This document shows, in pieces, positions 24,701 through 33,516 of a DNA stretch of 55,124 nt. Position 1 is the first letter of the stretch. Every line of letters begins with the position of its first letter. The notes beneath the pieces were generated by a model that was not told the origin of the DNA, did not search any database, and worked only from the letters and a program-made list of their open reading frames with translations. Origin of the DNA: Bacteroidales bacterium (GTDB taxonomy: Bacteria > Bacteroidota > Bacteroidia > Bacteroidales > UBA932); the NCBI GenBank assembly GCA_017477245.1, contig JAFUWY010000023.1, positions 1 through 55,124 on the forward strand, read 5' to 3'. Made by a program: the position numbers and the translations under genes.

Positions 24701-25462
24701 TTACCGGTTGCTGTCGCGGCGCGGCCGACGGTCGCGGTCGCCATCGCGGCGGGGACGGCGGTCGCCGCGTCCGCCACCACGGTTCTGGCCCGTAGCCTGG
24801 GCGTTGGCGGCAGCCAGGGCGGCAGGAGTGAGGTCCTGCTTGCCGTAGCGCTCACCGTTGCAGATCCAGACCTTGATGCCAAGGGTACCGACCTTGGTGT
24901 TGGCGACTGCCAGCGCATAGTCGATATCGGCACGGAAGGTGTGGAGCGGGGTGCGGCCTTCCTTGAACATCTCGCTGCGGGCCATTTCGGCGCCGCCGAC
25001 GCGGCCAGCGATCTGGACCTTGATGCCCTCGGCACCGACGCGCATCGTGTTGGCGATGGCCATCTTGATGGCGCGGCGATAGGACACGCGGCCCTCGATC
25101 TGACGGGCGATGCTGTCAGCCACGATGTTCGCGTCGACCTCGGGACGCTTCACCTCGTAGATGTTGATCTGGACATCCTTCTTGGTGACCTTCTTGAGCT
25201 CTTCCTTGAGTTTGTCGACCTCGGTGCCGCCCTTGCCGATGATGAAACCGGGACGGGCTGCGTAGATCGTGACGGTGATGAGCTTGAGGGTACGCTCGAT
25301 GACGATGCGGCTCAGGCTGGCCTTCGCCAGACGGCTGCTCAGATACTTGCGGATCTCGTAGTCCTCGGCGATCTTCTCTGCATAGTTACCACCACACCAG
25401 TTAGAATCCCAACCACGGGTGATACCGATTCTGTTGCTGATAGGATTAGTTTTCTGTCCCAT
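24701..25462 (-). CDS. rpsC: Ribosomal protein uS3
   Basis: uS3 lines the mRNA entry channel. The protein begins [20 protein letters not shown] and has the KH domain with the GXXG-type [15 protein letters not shown] near residues 73-87. [20 protein letters not shown] is in the C-terminal domain. At 253 residues it is longer than the usual 210-235 because of an Arg/Asp/Gly-rich tail ([20 protein letters not shown]) encoded by a simple repeat. It is the last gene of this segment; rplP, normally next, is 10.5 kb away. Confidence 0.97.
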   Translation of the reverse strand: MGQKTNPISNRIGITRGWDSNWCGGNYAEKIAEDYEIRKYLSSRLAKASLSRIVIERTLKLITVTIYAARPGFIIGKGGTEVDKLKEELKKVTKKDVQINIYEVKRPEVDANIVADSIARQIEGRVSYRRAIKMAIANTMRVGAEGIKVQIAGRVGGAEMARSEMFKEGRTPLHTFRADIDYALAVANTKVGTLGIKVWICNGERYGKQDLTPAALAAANAQATGQNRGGGRGDRRPRRDGDRDRRPRRDSNR

Positions 25463-25464
25463 AA

Positions 25465-25881
25465 TTACTTATTCTCCACTGGTTGTTTGACATCAAGGAT
25501 GACGGTGACGTGGTTGGAACGCTTGCGGATGCGGCCGGCGCGGCCCTGCGGGCACGGACGGATGCGCTTCAGCGTGCGGCCTTCGTCGACCATGATGGTC
25601 TTGACGTAGACGTTGCCGTTGTCCAGTTCTTTGCTCTGCTCGGGGTTCTTGGCTTCCCAGTTCGCGACGGCGCTGCGGATGAGCTTCTCGAGACGCACGG
25701 AGGCCTCTCTCTTCGAGAACTTCAGCAGATCGAGAGCGCGGTTGACCTCGACGCCACGGACGGTGTCGGCCACCAGACGCATCTTGCGGGGAGAGGTGGG
25801 AGCATCATTCAGCTTGGCAACAGCTGTAACCTTCTTCGCCTCCTTGAGGCGCTCGGCCATAAGTCTTTTACGCTTTCCCAT
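25465..25881 (-). CDS. rplV: Ribosomal protein uL22
   Basis: uL22 extends into the peptide exit tunnel. The 138-residue protein has [20 protein letters not shown], the tunnel loop [20 protein letters not shown] and [10 protein letters not shown]. It has a basic N-terminal extension ([18 protein letters not shown]). It ends 2 bp before rpsC. Confidence 0.97.
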   Translation of the reverse strand: MGKRKRLMAERLKEAKKVTAVAKLNDAPTSPRKMRLVADTVRGVEVNRALDLLKFSKREASVRLEKLIRSAVANWEAKNPEQSKELDNGNVYVKTIMVDEGRTLKRIRPCPQGRAGRIRKRSNHVTVILDVKQPVENK

Positions 25882-25886
25882 AATGA

Positions 25887-26159
25887 TTACTTCTTATTGT
25901 TACCTGAATGACCTCTAAAGTTGCGGGTGGGGGCGAACTCGCCCAGCTTGTGGCCTACCATCTGCTCGGTGACGTAAACAGGGATGAACTTGTTTCCGTT
26001 GTGAACAGCGATCGTATGGCCGATGAAGTCAGGAGAGATCATGCTGGCACGGGACCAGGTCTTGACCACTTCCTTCTTCTTGCTACCATCATTCATAGCA
26101 AGAACTCTCTTCTCCAGGGCTTCCTGGATATAGGGACCTTTTCTTAAAGAACGACTCAT
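25887..26159 (-). CDS. rpsS: Ribosomal protein uS19
   Basis: uS19 is in the head of the small subunit, 90 residues: [40 protein letters not shown] and [20 protein letters not shown]. It lies 5 bp upstream of rplV. Confidence 0.97.
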   Translation of the reverse strand: MSRSLRKGPYIQEALEKRVLAMNDGSKKKEVVKTWSRASMISPDFIGHTIAVHNGNKFIPVYVTEQMVGHKLGEFAPTRNFRGHSGNNKK

Positions 26160-26181
26160 AATCTCTTAAGTTAATTCCTGT

Positions 26182-27006
26182 TTATTTCTTTCTTCTCTCG
26201 ATGATGAACTTGTTGGAAGATGCCTTCGGATTACGCGTCTTGTAGCCCTTTGCAGGAAGACCCTTGCGGGAACGCGGATGTCCACCGGAAGCGCGGCCTT
26301 CACCACCACCCATCGGGTGATCGTGCGGGTTCATCACGACACCACGGTTGTGCGGGCGCTTGCCCAGCCAGCGACGACGGCCGGCCTTGCCGTGGCTCTC
26401 CAGGTTGTGGTCGGTGTTGGAAACCTCACCGACGGTGGCGCGGCAGGTCACGAGCACCATGCGGGTCTCGCCGGAGGGCAGACGGAGCACGGCGTGGGAG
26501 CCTTCGCGCGCAGCAAGCTGTGCGAACGTACCGGCGGAGCGGGCCATAGCGGCGCCCTGACCGGGACGGAGCTCGATGCAGTGAACGAGGGTACCAACAG
26601 GAATTTCACTGAGGGGAAGGCAGTTGCCGACCTCCGGAGCGACGCCGCTGCCGGAAGCGATCACCTGACCGACCTTGAGTCCTTTCGGAGCGATGATGTA
26701 TCTCTTCTCTCCGTCTTCGTACTGCACGAGGGCGATGCGGGCGCTGCGGTTCGGATCATACTCGATGGTCTGGACCGTGGCGGTGCACTCGTCCTTGGCG
26801 CGGCGGAAGTCGATGATGCGGTACATTCTCTTGTGGCCGCCACCGAGGTAACGCACGGTCATCTGACCGGTGTTGTTGCGTCCGCCCGTGCTCTTGAGGG
26901 GCTCCAACAATGATTTCTGGGGTTTCTTAGCGGTGATCTCCTCGAAGGTGCTGATCACTTTGTTCCTTTGACCGGGAGTAACCGGTTTGAATTTTCTTAC
27001 TGCCAT
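26182..27006 (-). CDS. rplB: Ribosomal protein uL2
   Basis: uL2 is needed for peptidyl transferase activity. The 274-residue protein begins [20 protein letters not shown] and carries the conserved histidine segment [20 protein letters not shown] and [16 protein letters not shown]. The start follows GGGAGGG, a Shine-Dalgarno-like sequence. Confidence 0.98.
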   Translation of the reverse strand: MAVRKFKPVTPGQRNKVISTFEEITAKKPQKSLLEPLKSTGGRNNTGQMTVRYLGGGHKRMYRIIDFRRAKDECTATVQTIEYDPNRSARIALVQYEDGEKRYIIAPKGLKVGQVIASGSGVAPEVGNCLPLSEIPVGTLVHCIELRPGQGAAMARSAGTFAQLAAREGSHAVLRLPSGETRMVLVTCRATVGEVSNTDHNLESHGKAGRRRWLGKRPHNRGVVMNPHDHPMGGGEGRASGGHPRSRKGLPAKGYKTRNPKASSNKFIIERRKK

Positions 27007-27020
27007 TGTCTGTCCCTCCC

Positions 27021-27311
27021 TTAAATATTAGCGTAGAAATCGATCTTGTCCTCACCGGCGAGGGTGATGTACGCCTTCTTGAAGTGATTCATCCGGCCGC
27101 GGAGCAGGCCCGCCTTGGTGTAGCGGCTCTTGCGCTTGCCATGATAATTCACGGTATTGACATCGGCCACGGAGACATTGTACATCTTCTCCACGGCTTC
27201 CTTGATCTGAAGTTTGTTGGCTTTACGATCCACGATAAAGCCGTAACGGTTCAACTTTTCGCCCTGATCCGTCAACTTCTCTGTAACGATTGGCTTAATG
27301 ATAATTCCCAT
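27021..27311 (-). CDS. rplW: Ribosomal protein uL23
   Basis: uL23 forms part of the docking site for trigger factor and SRP at the tunnel exit. The 96-residue protein has [40 protein letters not shown] and [20 protein letters not shown]. It lies 14 bp upstream of rplB. Confidence 0.97.
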   Translation of the reverse strand: MGIIIKPIVTEKLTDQGEKLNRYGFIVDRKANKLQIKEAVEKMYNVSVADVNTVNYHGKRKSRYTKAGLLRGRMNHFKKAYITLAGEDKIDFYANI

Positions 27312-27323
27312 CTTCGTGTACTT

Positions 27324-27953
27324 TTAGCGCATGTTCCGCTCGGCGAGGATGTCCTGCACACCGTCCACGAGCACCAGGGTGTTGGCGTTCATGATGGCGT
27401 AGGTGTTGATCTCGTCAACGGAGATCACGTCGACCTGCGGGAGATTGCGGGATGAAAGATAGATGTTGGTTGAATTCTGAGGGAGCACGTAGAGCACCTT
27501 GCGGTCGCCGGCCTTGATGGCGTTGGTGATGCCGAGGAGTTCCTTGGTCTTGGGTGCATCCATCGTGAACGGCTCGAGGACGATGATGGCGTTCTCCTGG
27601 GCCTTGTAGGTCAGCGCGGACTTGCGGGCAAGGGCCTTGACCTTCTTGTTCAACTTGTTATGATAGAAACGCGGCTGGGGACCGAAGACGCGGCCGCCGC
27701 CGACGAAGATATTGGCCTTGAGGGAACCGTGGCGTGCACCGCCGCCGCCCTTCTGGCGACCGAGCTTCTTGGTGCTGTGCGCGATCTCGCTGCGGTCCTT
27801 GGTCTTGGCGTTGCCATGGCGCTGGTTGGCGAGGTACTGGACGACGTCGAGGTAGACGGCGTGGTCGTTGGGCTCGATACCGAAGACGTTCTCTTCGAGA
27901 GTCACCTTCTTGCCGGACTGGGTACCGTCAATTTTCAAAACTGCTAATTCCAT
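27324..27953 (-). CDS. rplD: Ribosomal protein uL4
   Basis: uL4 is a large-subunit protein with a tunnel loop; in E. coli it also represses the S10 operon. The 209-residue protein has KTKDRSEIAHSTKKLGRQKG, GGGARHGSLKANIFVGGGRV and FGPQPRFYHNKLNKKVKALA. It ends 12 bp before rplW. Confidence 0.97.
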   Translation of the reverse strand: MELAVLKIDGTQSGKKVTLEENVFGIEPNDHAVYLDVVQYLANQRHGNAKTKDRSEIAHSTKKLGRQKGGGGARHGSLKANIFVGGGRVFGPQPRFYHNKLNKKVKALARKSALTYKAQENAIIVLEPFTMDAPKTKELLGITNAIKAGDRKVLYVLPQNSTNIYLSSRNLPQVDVISVDEINTYAIMNANTLVLVDGVQDILAERNMR

Positions 27954-27957
27954 AACG

Positions 27958-28584
27958 CTAAGCCTCCAAAATTACATAAGAACCTTTGGCTCCGGGGACG
28001 GAACCCTTGACGACGATGAGATTGTTCTCAGGAAGCACCTTGAGCACCTGCAGGTTCTCGACCTTGACGCGCTCGCTGCCCATGTGGCCTGCCATGCGCA
28101 TTCCGGGGAGGACGCGGGACGGCCAGGAGGATGCTCCCATGGAACCGGGGTGACGAAGGCGGTTGTGCTGGCCGTGGGTCTGTCCGCCGACACCGGCGAA
28201 ATGATGACGGTGCACAACACCCTGGAAGCCCTTGCCCTTGGAGGTTCCGGTCACGTCCACGAACTTGACATCCTCGGTGAAGATGTCGGCGACCGTGAAG
28301 GTGGTCCCGAGCTTCAGCTCGCCCTCGAAGTCGGCCTTGAACTCGACCAACTTGCGCTTGGGAGTGGTTCCTGCCTTTTTGAAGTGCCCCATCAGGGGCG
28401 CGCTGGTGTGCTTTTCGGAGGTTTCGCCATAGGCAAGCTGTACAGCGGCATAGCCGTCTTTTTCAACTGTACGGAGCTGCGTAACTACGCACGGACCAGC
28501 CTCGATGACGGTGCACGGTATGTTCTTACCGTCGGCACCGAAAACGGAAGTCATTCCGATTTTCTTTCCAATTAATCCAGGCAT
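27958..28584 (-). CDS. rplC: Ribosomal protein uL3
   Basis: uL3 initiates large-subunit assembly. The 208-residue protein begins [20 protein letters not shown] and has the central extension [20 protein letters not shown] followed by [20 protein letters not shown] and [10 protein letters not shown]. It is the first gene of its segment; rpsJ, normally directly upstream, is 11.2 kb away. Confidence 0.97.
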   Translation of the reverse strand: MPGLIGKKIGMTSVFGADGKNIPCTVIEAGPCVVTQLRTVEKDGYAAVQLAYGETSEKHTSAPLMGHFKKAGTTPKRKLVEFKADFEGELKLGTTFTVADIFTEDVKFVDVTGTSKGKGFQGVVHRHHFAGVGGQTHGQHNRLRHPGSMGASSWPSRVLPGMRMAGHMGSERVKVENLQVLKVLPENNLIVVKGSVPGAKGSYVILEA

Positions 28585-28644
28585 TGGTTTGTTAATTAAT
28601 TGTTTATAAACACTTTATAAGTTTCCGCCTATTTTTGCGGGCTG

Positions 28645-28675
28645 CAAATATACAACTATTTTCTCAATTTACAAA
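28645..28675 (-). promoter_or_regulatory. Promoter of the rplC-rpsC segment
   Basis: On the minus strand TTTG (28675-28672) is followed after 19 bp by TATATTTG (28652-28645), a perfect Bacteroidetes primary promoter. The leader would be about 55 nt. Confidence 0.75.
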
Positions 28676-28678
28676 CAC

Positions 28679-28707
28679 TTGATTTCCAAGATTTTCATCT
28701 ATCTTTG
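28679..28707 (+). promoter_or_regulatory. Promoter of the cdaA operon
   Basis: TTG (28679-28681) and TATCTTTG (28700-28707) are separated by 18 bp. It overlaps the -33 region of the divergent rplC promoter, so the two may compete. Confidence 0.6.
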
Positions 28708-28726
28708 TATCGTAATACGTACGGAG

Positions 28727-29515
28727 ATGTTGGAATTCTTACATTTTTCATGGGTCGATATCCTCGACATCCTGATGGTTGCAGCCATCATCTATCTCGT
28801 ATTCCGCTGGATCCGCGGGTCGACCGCCATCAACATCTTCATCGCCATCATCATCGTGATCGTGATCCGCGTCATCGCGGAAGCCCTCGGCATGAAGATG
28901 ATCTCCTCGCTGCTGGGCACCCTCATCGACATGGGCGCCGTGGCCCTGGTCGTCATCTTCCAGCCGGAGGTGCGGCGCTTCCTCAGCACGGTGGGCCGCA
29001 CGGCCGGCAGCACGCTGGAGAAGCAGACCTTCCTGCAGCGGATCTTCCCCGGCTGGCAGCAGCACCGCAACGTGGACACCCGCTCCCTGCAGGAGATCTC
29101 GGAGGCCTGCCGCGAGATGTCCGCCCAGAAGACCGGCGCCCTCATCCTCATCCAGAACAAGAATTCCCTGGAGGACATCGTCGCCACGGGCGACATCGTG
29201 GACGCCGAGATCGGCCGGCGCCTGATCATGAACATCTTCTTCAAGAACTCCCCGCTCCATGACGGGGCGATGGTCATCGGCGGCAACCGCATCGTGGCCG
29301 CGCGCTGCACCCTCCCCATCACCGAGCGCACCGACCTGCCGGCCCGCTACGGCATGCGCCACAAGGCCGCCATCGGCATCTCCGAGCAGTGCGACGCCGA
29401 CGTGGTCGTCGTCAGCGAGGAGACCGGCGGCATCTCGTTCGTCCGCGGCGGGCAGATCACGCCCATCGACACCATCAACACCCTCAACCTGCTGCTCGGA
29501 GAGAAGACACCATGA
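28727..29515 (+). CDS. cdaA: Diadenylate cyclase, CdaA type
   Basis: It makes cyclic di-AMP from two ATP. The 262-residue protein has three N-terminal membrane helices (IVIVIRVIAEALGMKMI region) and a DAC domain with DGAMVIGGNRIVAARCTLPI (DGA near residue 178) and GMRHKAAIGISE near 208-219. The second motif is RHR in most characterised enzymes and reads RHK here, a conservative change. I start at 28727 (MLEFLHFSWVDILDILM), downstream of the -7 box; the open frame begins earlier. It overlaps mutS2 by 4 bp (ATGA). Confidence 0.92.
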   Translation: MLEFLHFSWVDILDILMVAAIIYLVFRWIRGSTAINIFIAIIIVIVIRVIAEALGMKMISSLLGTLIDMGAVALVVIFQPEVRRFLSTVGRTAGSTLEKQTFLQRIFPGWQQHRNVDTRSLQEISEACREMSAQKTGALILIQNKNSLEDIVATGDIVDAEIGRRLIMNIFFKNSPLHDGAMVIGGNRIVAARCTLPITERTDLPARYGMRHKAAIGISEQCDADVVVVSEETGGISFVRGGQITPIDTINTLNLLLGEKTP

Positions 29516-31971
29516 CGGACGCCCGGCTCGAAAGCAAACTCGGATTCGACAAGATCCGCAAGGTCATCTCCGACCGCTGCCTGACCGACTACGCGGCCGG
29601 GCGCGTGGCGGAGGAGGCCTTCTCGACGGACCCCGACATCATCCGGCGCCGGCTCGCCCTGACGGACGAGATGCGCCTCATCCTGATGTTCGAGGACAGC
29701 TTCCCCACGACCGGCTACATCGACGCCATCCCCTTCCTGTCCTCCCTGGAGCGGGAAGGCTCGTGCATCGACGTCCTGTCCCTGGGCAAGCTCAAGACCG
29801 TCACGGACACCCTGCGCCGCATCCTGCATTTCTTCGCCAGCATCAAGAGCGGGATCTACCCGCAGCTGGAGCGGCTCGTCGCCCCGGTGCGGTCCTTCCC
29901 GGAAGTGCAGCGGCGCATCGAGAACATCCTCGACAAATACGGCGACATCAAGGATTCCGCCTCCGACCGGCTCTTCGAGATCCGGCGGGACCTCCGGTCC
30001 AAGGAAGCCGCGATCTCCAAGCGCGCCGGCGCGATCCTCCGCAAGGCGCAGGAGGACGGCGTGGTGGACGCCGACGCCGACGTGACCATCCGCGACGGCA
30101 AGTACCTCATCCCGGTGGGCACGTCCGCCAAGCGCAAGCTGCAGGGCTTCGTCTACGACGTCTCCGCCTCCGGCAAGACGGCCTTCGTCGAGCCCGCCGA
30201 GATCATCGAACTCGAGAACGACATCAGCGAGCTGCATTTCGAGGAGCTCCGCGAGATCCAGCGCATCCTGCTGGAATTCACCGACTTCCTCCGCCCCTAC
30301 CTGCCCGACCTGCTGGGCGGCGCCGCCTTCATCGGCGAGGTGGACTTCCTGATGGCCAAGGCCCAGACGGCGCTGGACATCGTGGCGGGTATGCCCGTCA
30401 TCTCCACGGACGGCAGCCTGTCGCTGCGCAAGGCGCGCCACCCGCTGCTGGAGAAGGCCCTCGCGCGCGAAGGCCGCAGCATCGTCCCGCTGACCGTCAC
30501 CCTGACGCCCGGCAAGCGCATCCTGCTCATCTCCGGCCCCAACGCCGGCGGCAAGTCCGTCTGTCTCAAGACCGTCGGACTGCTCCAATACATGTTCCAG
30601 TGGGGCATGCTCATCCCCACGTCCGAGAGTTCCGAGCTGCCGGTCTTCGACCGCATCGCGGTCAGCATCGGCGACGACCAGAACCTCGAGGACGACCTGA
30701 GCACTTACAGTTCGTTCCTCGCGGACATGCGCGACCTGCTCGCCACCGCGGACGAGCGGGCGCTCGTGCTCATCGACGAGTTCGGCTCCGGCACGGAGCC
30801 GGCGGCGGGCGGCGCGATCGCCGAGGCGATCCTCGCCGAGATCGACCGCCGCGGCGTCTACGGCGTCATCACCACGCACTACACCAACCTTAAATTATAT
30901 GCCTCCGGGGCGGAGACGCACGTGATCAACGGCGCCATGCTCTACGACGCCGCCCGCATCGCCCCGATGTTCAAGCTGGAGATCGGCCTGCCCGGCAACT
31001 CCTTCGCCTTCGAGCTGGCGCGCAAGATGCGCCTGCCGGAAGCGATCGTCAAGGACGCCGAGACGCGCGCCGGCGAGGAGTTCGTCGGCATCGAGCGCAA
31101 CCTGCGCAAAATCGCGCGCAACCGCCGCGCCCTCGACGAGAAGCTCCAGAAGATCAAGCACACCGACAAGGCCCTCGAAGGGATCACGGAGCGCTACCAG
31201 CGCGAGCTCGAGGACATCCAGCAGCAGAAGAAGACCATCCTGGACGAGGCCCGCAAGGAAGCCGAGAAGATCGTCAAGGGCGCCGGCAAGCAGGTCGAGA
31301 AGACCATCCGCGACATCCGCGAGGCCCAGGCCGGGAAGGAGCAGACCAAGGCCGCGCGCCAGGAGCTCCAGGGGTTCCTGGGCGCGCTGGAGGAGCGCAA
31401 GACCCGCGAGAAGAAGACCCGCGACGCCTACATCGACCGCAAGATCGAGCAGCTCAAGAAGCGCAAGAAACCCGAGGCCCCGGCCCAGGAGCAGGTCAAG
31501 GCCGCGCCCCTGAAGGTCGGCGAGAAGGTCCGCATCAAGGACAACGGCCTCGTGGGCGAAGTGTCCAAGATCAGCAGCAAGTCCGTCACGGTCATCGTCG
31601 GCAACATCACGAGCACGATGGCCCCGGACCGCGTAGAGCGCATCTCCTCCAACGAATTCCGCGAAGCCGCCCGCAAGGTCTTCAAGCCCGTGCAGCAGAA
31701 GGTCGACAGCGCCATCACCGAGCGCAAGCTCGCCTTCTCGCCGGAGCTGGACGTGCGCGGGGAGCGCCTCAGCGACGCCCTCGACATCGTCACGCACTAC
31801 ATCGACGACGCCATCATGCTGAACATCGGCTCCGTGCGCATCATCCACGGCAAGGGCACGGGCGTGCTGCGCGAGGAGATCCAGAAATACCTCCGGACCA
31901 TCCCGGGCCTGACCGTCAGCGACGAAGACATCCGCAACGGCGGCACGGGCGTAACCATCGTCAAGCTATGA
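29512..31971 (+). CDS. mutS2: Endonuclease MutS2
   Basis: The 819-residue protein belongs to the MutS2 family, linked to suppression of recombination and to rescue of collided ribosomes. It lacks the mismatch-recognition domain of MutS. The ATPase has Walker A GPNAGGKSVCLKTVGLL (near 342) and Walker B ALVLIDEFGSGTEP; a long charged coiled coil follows (about 535-660); the C-terminal Smr domain (about 745-819) keeps LDVRGERL and IIHGKGTG. The start at 29512 overlaps the cdaA stop. Confidence 0.96.
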   Translation: MTDARLESKLGFDKIRKVISDRCLTDYAAGRVAEEAFSTDPDIIRRRLALTDEMRLILMFEDSFPTTGYIDAIPFLSSLEREGSCIDVLSLGKLKTVTDTLRRILHFFASIKSGIYPQLERLVAPVRSFPEVQRRIENILDKYGDIKDSASDRLFEIRRDLRSKEAAISKRAGAILRKAQEDGVVDADADVTIRDGKYLIPVGTSAKRKLQGFVYDVSASGKTAFVEPAEIIELENDISELHFEELREIQRILLEFTDFLRPYLPDLLGGAAFIGEVDFLMAKAQTALDIVAGMPVISTDGSLSLRKARHPLLEKALAREGRSIVPLTVTLTPGKRILLISGPNAGGKSVCLKTVGLLQYMFQWGMLIPTSESSELPVFDRIAVSIGDDQNLEDDLSTYSSFLADMRDLLATADERALVLIDEFGSGTEPAAGGAIAEAILAEIDRRGVYGVITTHYTNLKLYASGAETHVINGAMLYDAARIAPMFKLEIGLPGNSFAFELARKMRLPEAIVKDAETRAGEEFVGIERNLRKIARNRRALDEKLQKIKHTDKALEGITERYQRELEDIQQQKKTILDEARKEAEKIVKGAGKQVEKTIRDIREAQAGKEQTKAARQELQGFLGALEERKTREKKTRDAYIDRKIEQLKKRKKPEAPAQEQVKAAPLKVGEKVRIKDNGLVGEVSKISSKSVTVIVGNITSTMAPDRVERISSNEFREAARKVFKPVQQKVDSAITERKLAFSPELDVRGERLSDALDIVTHYIDDAIMLNIGSVRIIHGKGTGVLREEIQKYLRTIPGLTVSDEDIRNGGTGVTIVKL

Positions 31972-32357
31972 AAACCGACAGACCCACCGTAGGCCGCAAA
32001 GGAGAAGAGGAAGCGAGCCACTACCTGGCCCGCCTGGGCCACCGCATCCTCGCCCGCAACTGGCGGGGCGGCCATCTCGAACTCGACATCATCACCCTGC
32101 TCGGCAACGAACTCCACGTCGTCGAGGTCAAGAGCCGCGTGGCCCCGGTCATGGCGGAGCCGAGCCGCAACGTCGGCCGCGACAAGCAGCGGCGCATGGT
32201 CGCCGCCGCCCAGGCCTTCCTGCACTCCGAGGAGCGCAAGCACCTCCCGGCCGACCTCGAGATCTTTTTCGACGTGATGTCGGTCGTCTTCTACGGGACT
32301 GGCGCAGACTTTGATATTGAATACTTTCCCAAAGCCTTTATACCACTATATGCTTAA
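31968..32357 (+). CDS. YraN family (UPF0102) nuclease-like protein
   Basis: The 129-residue protein has the restriction-endonuclease-like core of UPF0102: GRKGEEEASHYLARLGHRIL, then the putative metal site in NWRGGHLELDIITLLGNELH and VVEVKSR (E, D, ExK pattern). Activity has not been settled for the family. ATGA overlap with mutS2 and an 8-bp overlap with manC indicate one operon. Confidence 0.9.
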   Translation: MKTDRPTVGRKGEEEASHYLARLGHRILARNWRGGHLELDIITLLGNELHVVEVKSRVAPVMAEPSRNVGRDKQRRMVAAAQAFLHSEERKHLPADLEIFFDVMSVVFYGTGADFDIEYFPKAFIPLYA

Positions 32358-33441
32358 TAACCACTGTTACTGTATAATCATGGCCGGCGGCATCGGATCC
32401 CGCTTCTGGCCCATCAGCCGCGCGGGACTGCCCAAGCAGTTCCTGGATTTCAGCATCCAGGGCCGGTCGTTCCTGCGGCGCACCTTCGACCGGATGAAGG
32501 CCATCGTCCCGGAGGAGAACATCCTCGTGGTGAGCCTCGAACGCTACCGGGAGCTCGTCCGCACCCAGCTCCCCGAACTGCCGGAGAGCAACCTCCTGCT
32601 GGAGCCCTACAACCGAAACACGGCCCCCTGCATCGCCTTCGCGACCTACACGATCCTGCAGCGCGACCCGGAAGCCATCACCATCGTGACGCCTTCCGAC
32701 CACGCCATCGCGCACCACGACGCCTTCAACAAGACCCTGGAGAACGCCCTCGCCTACGCCGCCGGCTCCGACGCCCTCATCACGCTGGGCGTGATCCCGA
32801 CGCGTCCGGACCCCAATTTCGGCTACATCCAGATGGCCGGCAAGGCCGAGCCCGGATGCCCGGTCAAGATCAAGACCTTCACGGAGAAGCCCGACATCGA
32901 GCTGGCGCGCGTCTTCCTCGAGACGGGCGAGTTCCTCTGGAACTCCGGCATCTTCGTCTGGCGTGCCGACGCCATCCGCGCCGCGCTCGAACGCTACGCC
33001 CCCCAGATCACGCGCCTCTGGGACGGCTGGCAGGAGGTGCTCGGCTCCGACAACCAGGGCGCGTTCCTGGAGCGCATCTACACCGACATGCCCCGGACCT
33101 CCATCGACTACGCCGTCATGGAGAAGACGGACAAGGCCTGGGTCTACCCCGCCGATTTCCGCTGGGCGGACATCGGCAACTGGGACTCCCTCTACGAATA
33201 CCTCGCCTACCACGACGACCAGGGCAACGCCCTCAACCGCACCAGCCGCCGGCTGCTGCGCGACAGCCGCGACAACATCGTCTACTCCACCCGCGACGAC
33301 AAGCTCCTCGCGGTCCGCGGCCTGGAGGACTTCATCGTCATCGACACCGACGACGTGCTGATGATCTGCCCGCGCGACGAGGAGAAGCTCAAGGAGTTCC
33401 TCCTCCAGCTCGCGATGCCCGAATACGAGGAGTACCGCTAA
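32350..33441 (+). CDS. manC: Mannose-1-phosphate guanylyltransferase
   Basis: It makes GDP-mannose from mannose-1-phosphate and GTP for surface glycans. The 363-residue protein has the nucleotidyltransferase signature CIIMAGGIGSRFWPISRAGL with PKQFLD, then TPSDHAI, KTFTEKPD, FLWNSGIFVW, SIDYAVMEKTD and RWADIGNWDSL. The C-terminal isomerase domain of the bifunctional type is absent. The ATG at 32350 overlaps the yraN stop by 8 bp; an upstream in-frame ATG at 32311 lies deeper in yraN and is less likely. Confidence 0.92.
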   Translation: MLNNHCYCIIMAGGIGSRFWPISRAGLPKQFLDFSIQGRSFLRRTFDRMKAIVPEENILVVSLERYRELVRTQLPELPESNLLLEPYNRNTAPCIAFATYTILQRDPEAITIVTPSDHAIAHHDAFNKTLENALAYAAGSDALITLGVIPTRPDPNFGYIQMAGKAEPGCPVKIKTFTEKPDIELARVFLETGEFLWNSGIFVWRADAIRAALERYAPQITRLWDGWQEVLGSDNQGAFLERIYTDMPRTSIDYAVMEKTDKAWVYPADFRWADIGNWDSLYEYLAYHDDQGNALNRTSRRLLRDSRDNIVYSTRDDKLLAVRGLEDFIVIDTDDVLMICPRDEEKLKEFLLQLAMPEYEEYR

Positions 33442-33459
33442 GGTCCCCCTCCCAGACGG

Positions 33460-33494
33460 AAAATCCCCGCGGAGCGCTGCTCCGCGGGGATTTT
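33460..33494. terminator. Bidirectional terminator between manC and susD
   Basis: AAAATCCCCGCGGAGC pairs with GCTCCGCGGGGATTTT around a short loop, with A-run and T-run in the stem ends, serving both convergent operons. Confidence 0.9.
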
Positions 33495-33516
33495 CGTTGT
33501 CGGAAGGGTGACGGGA

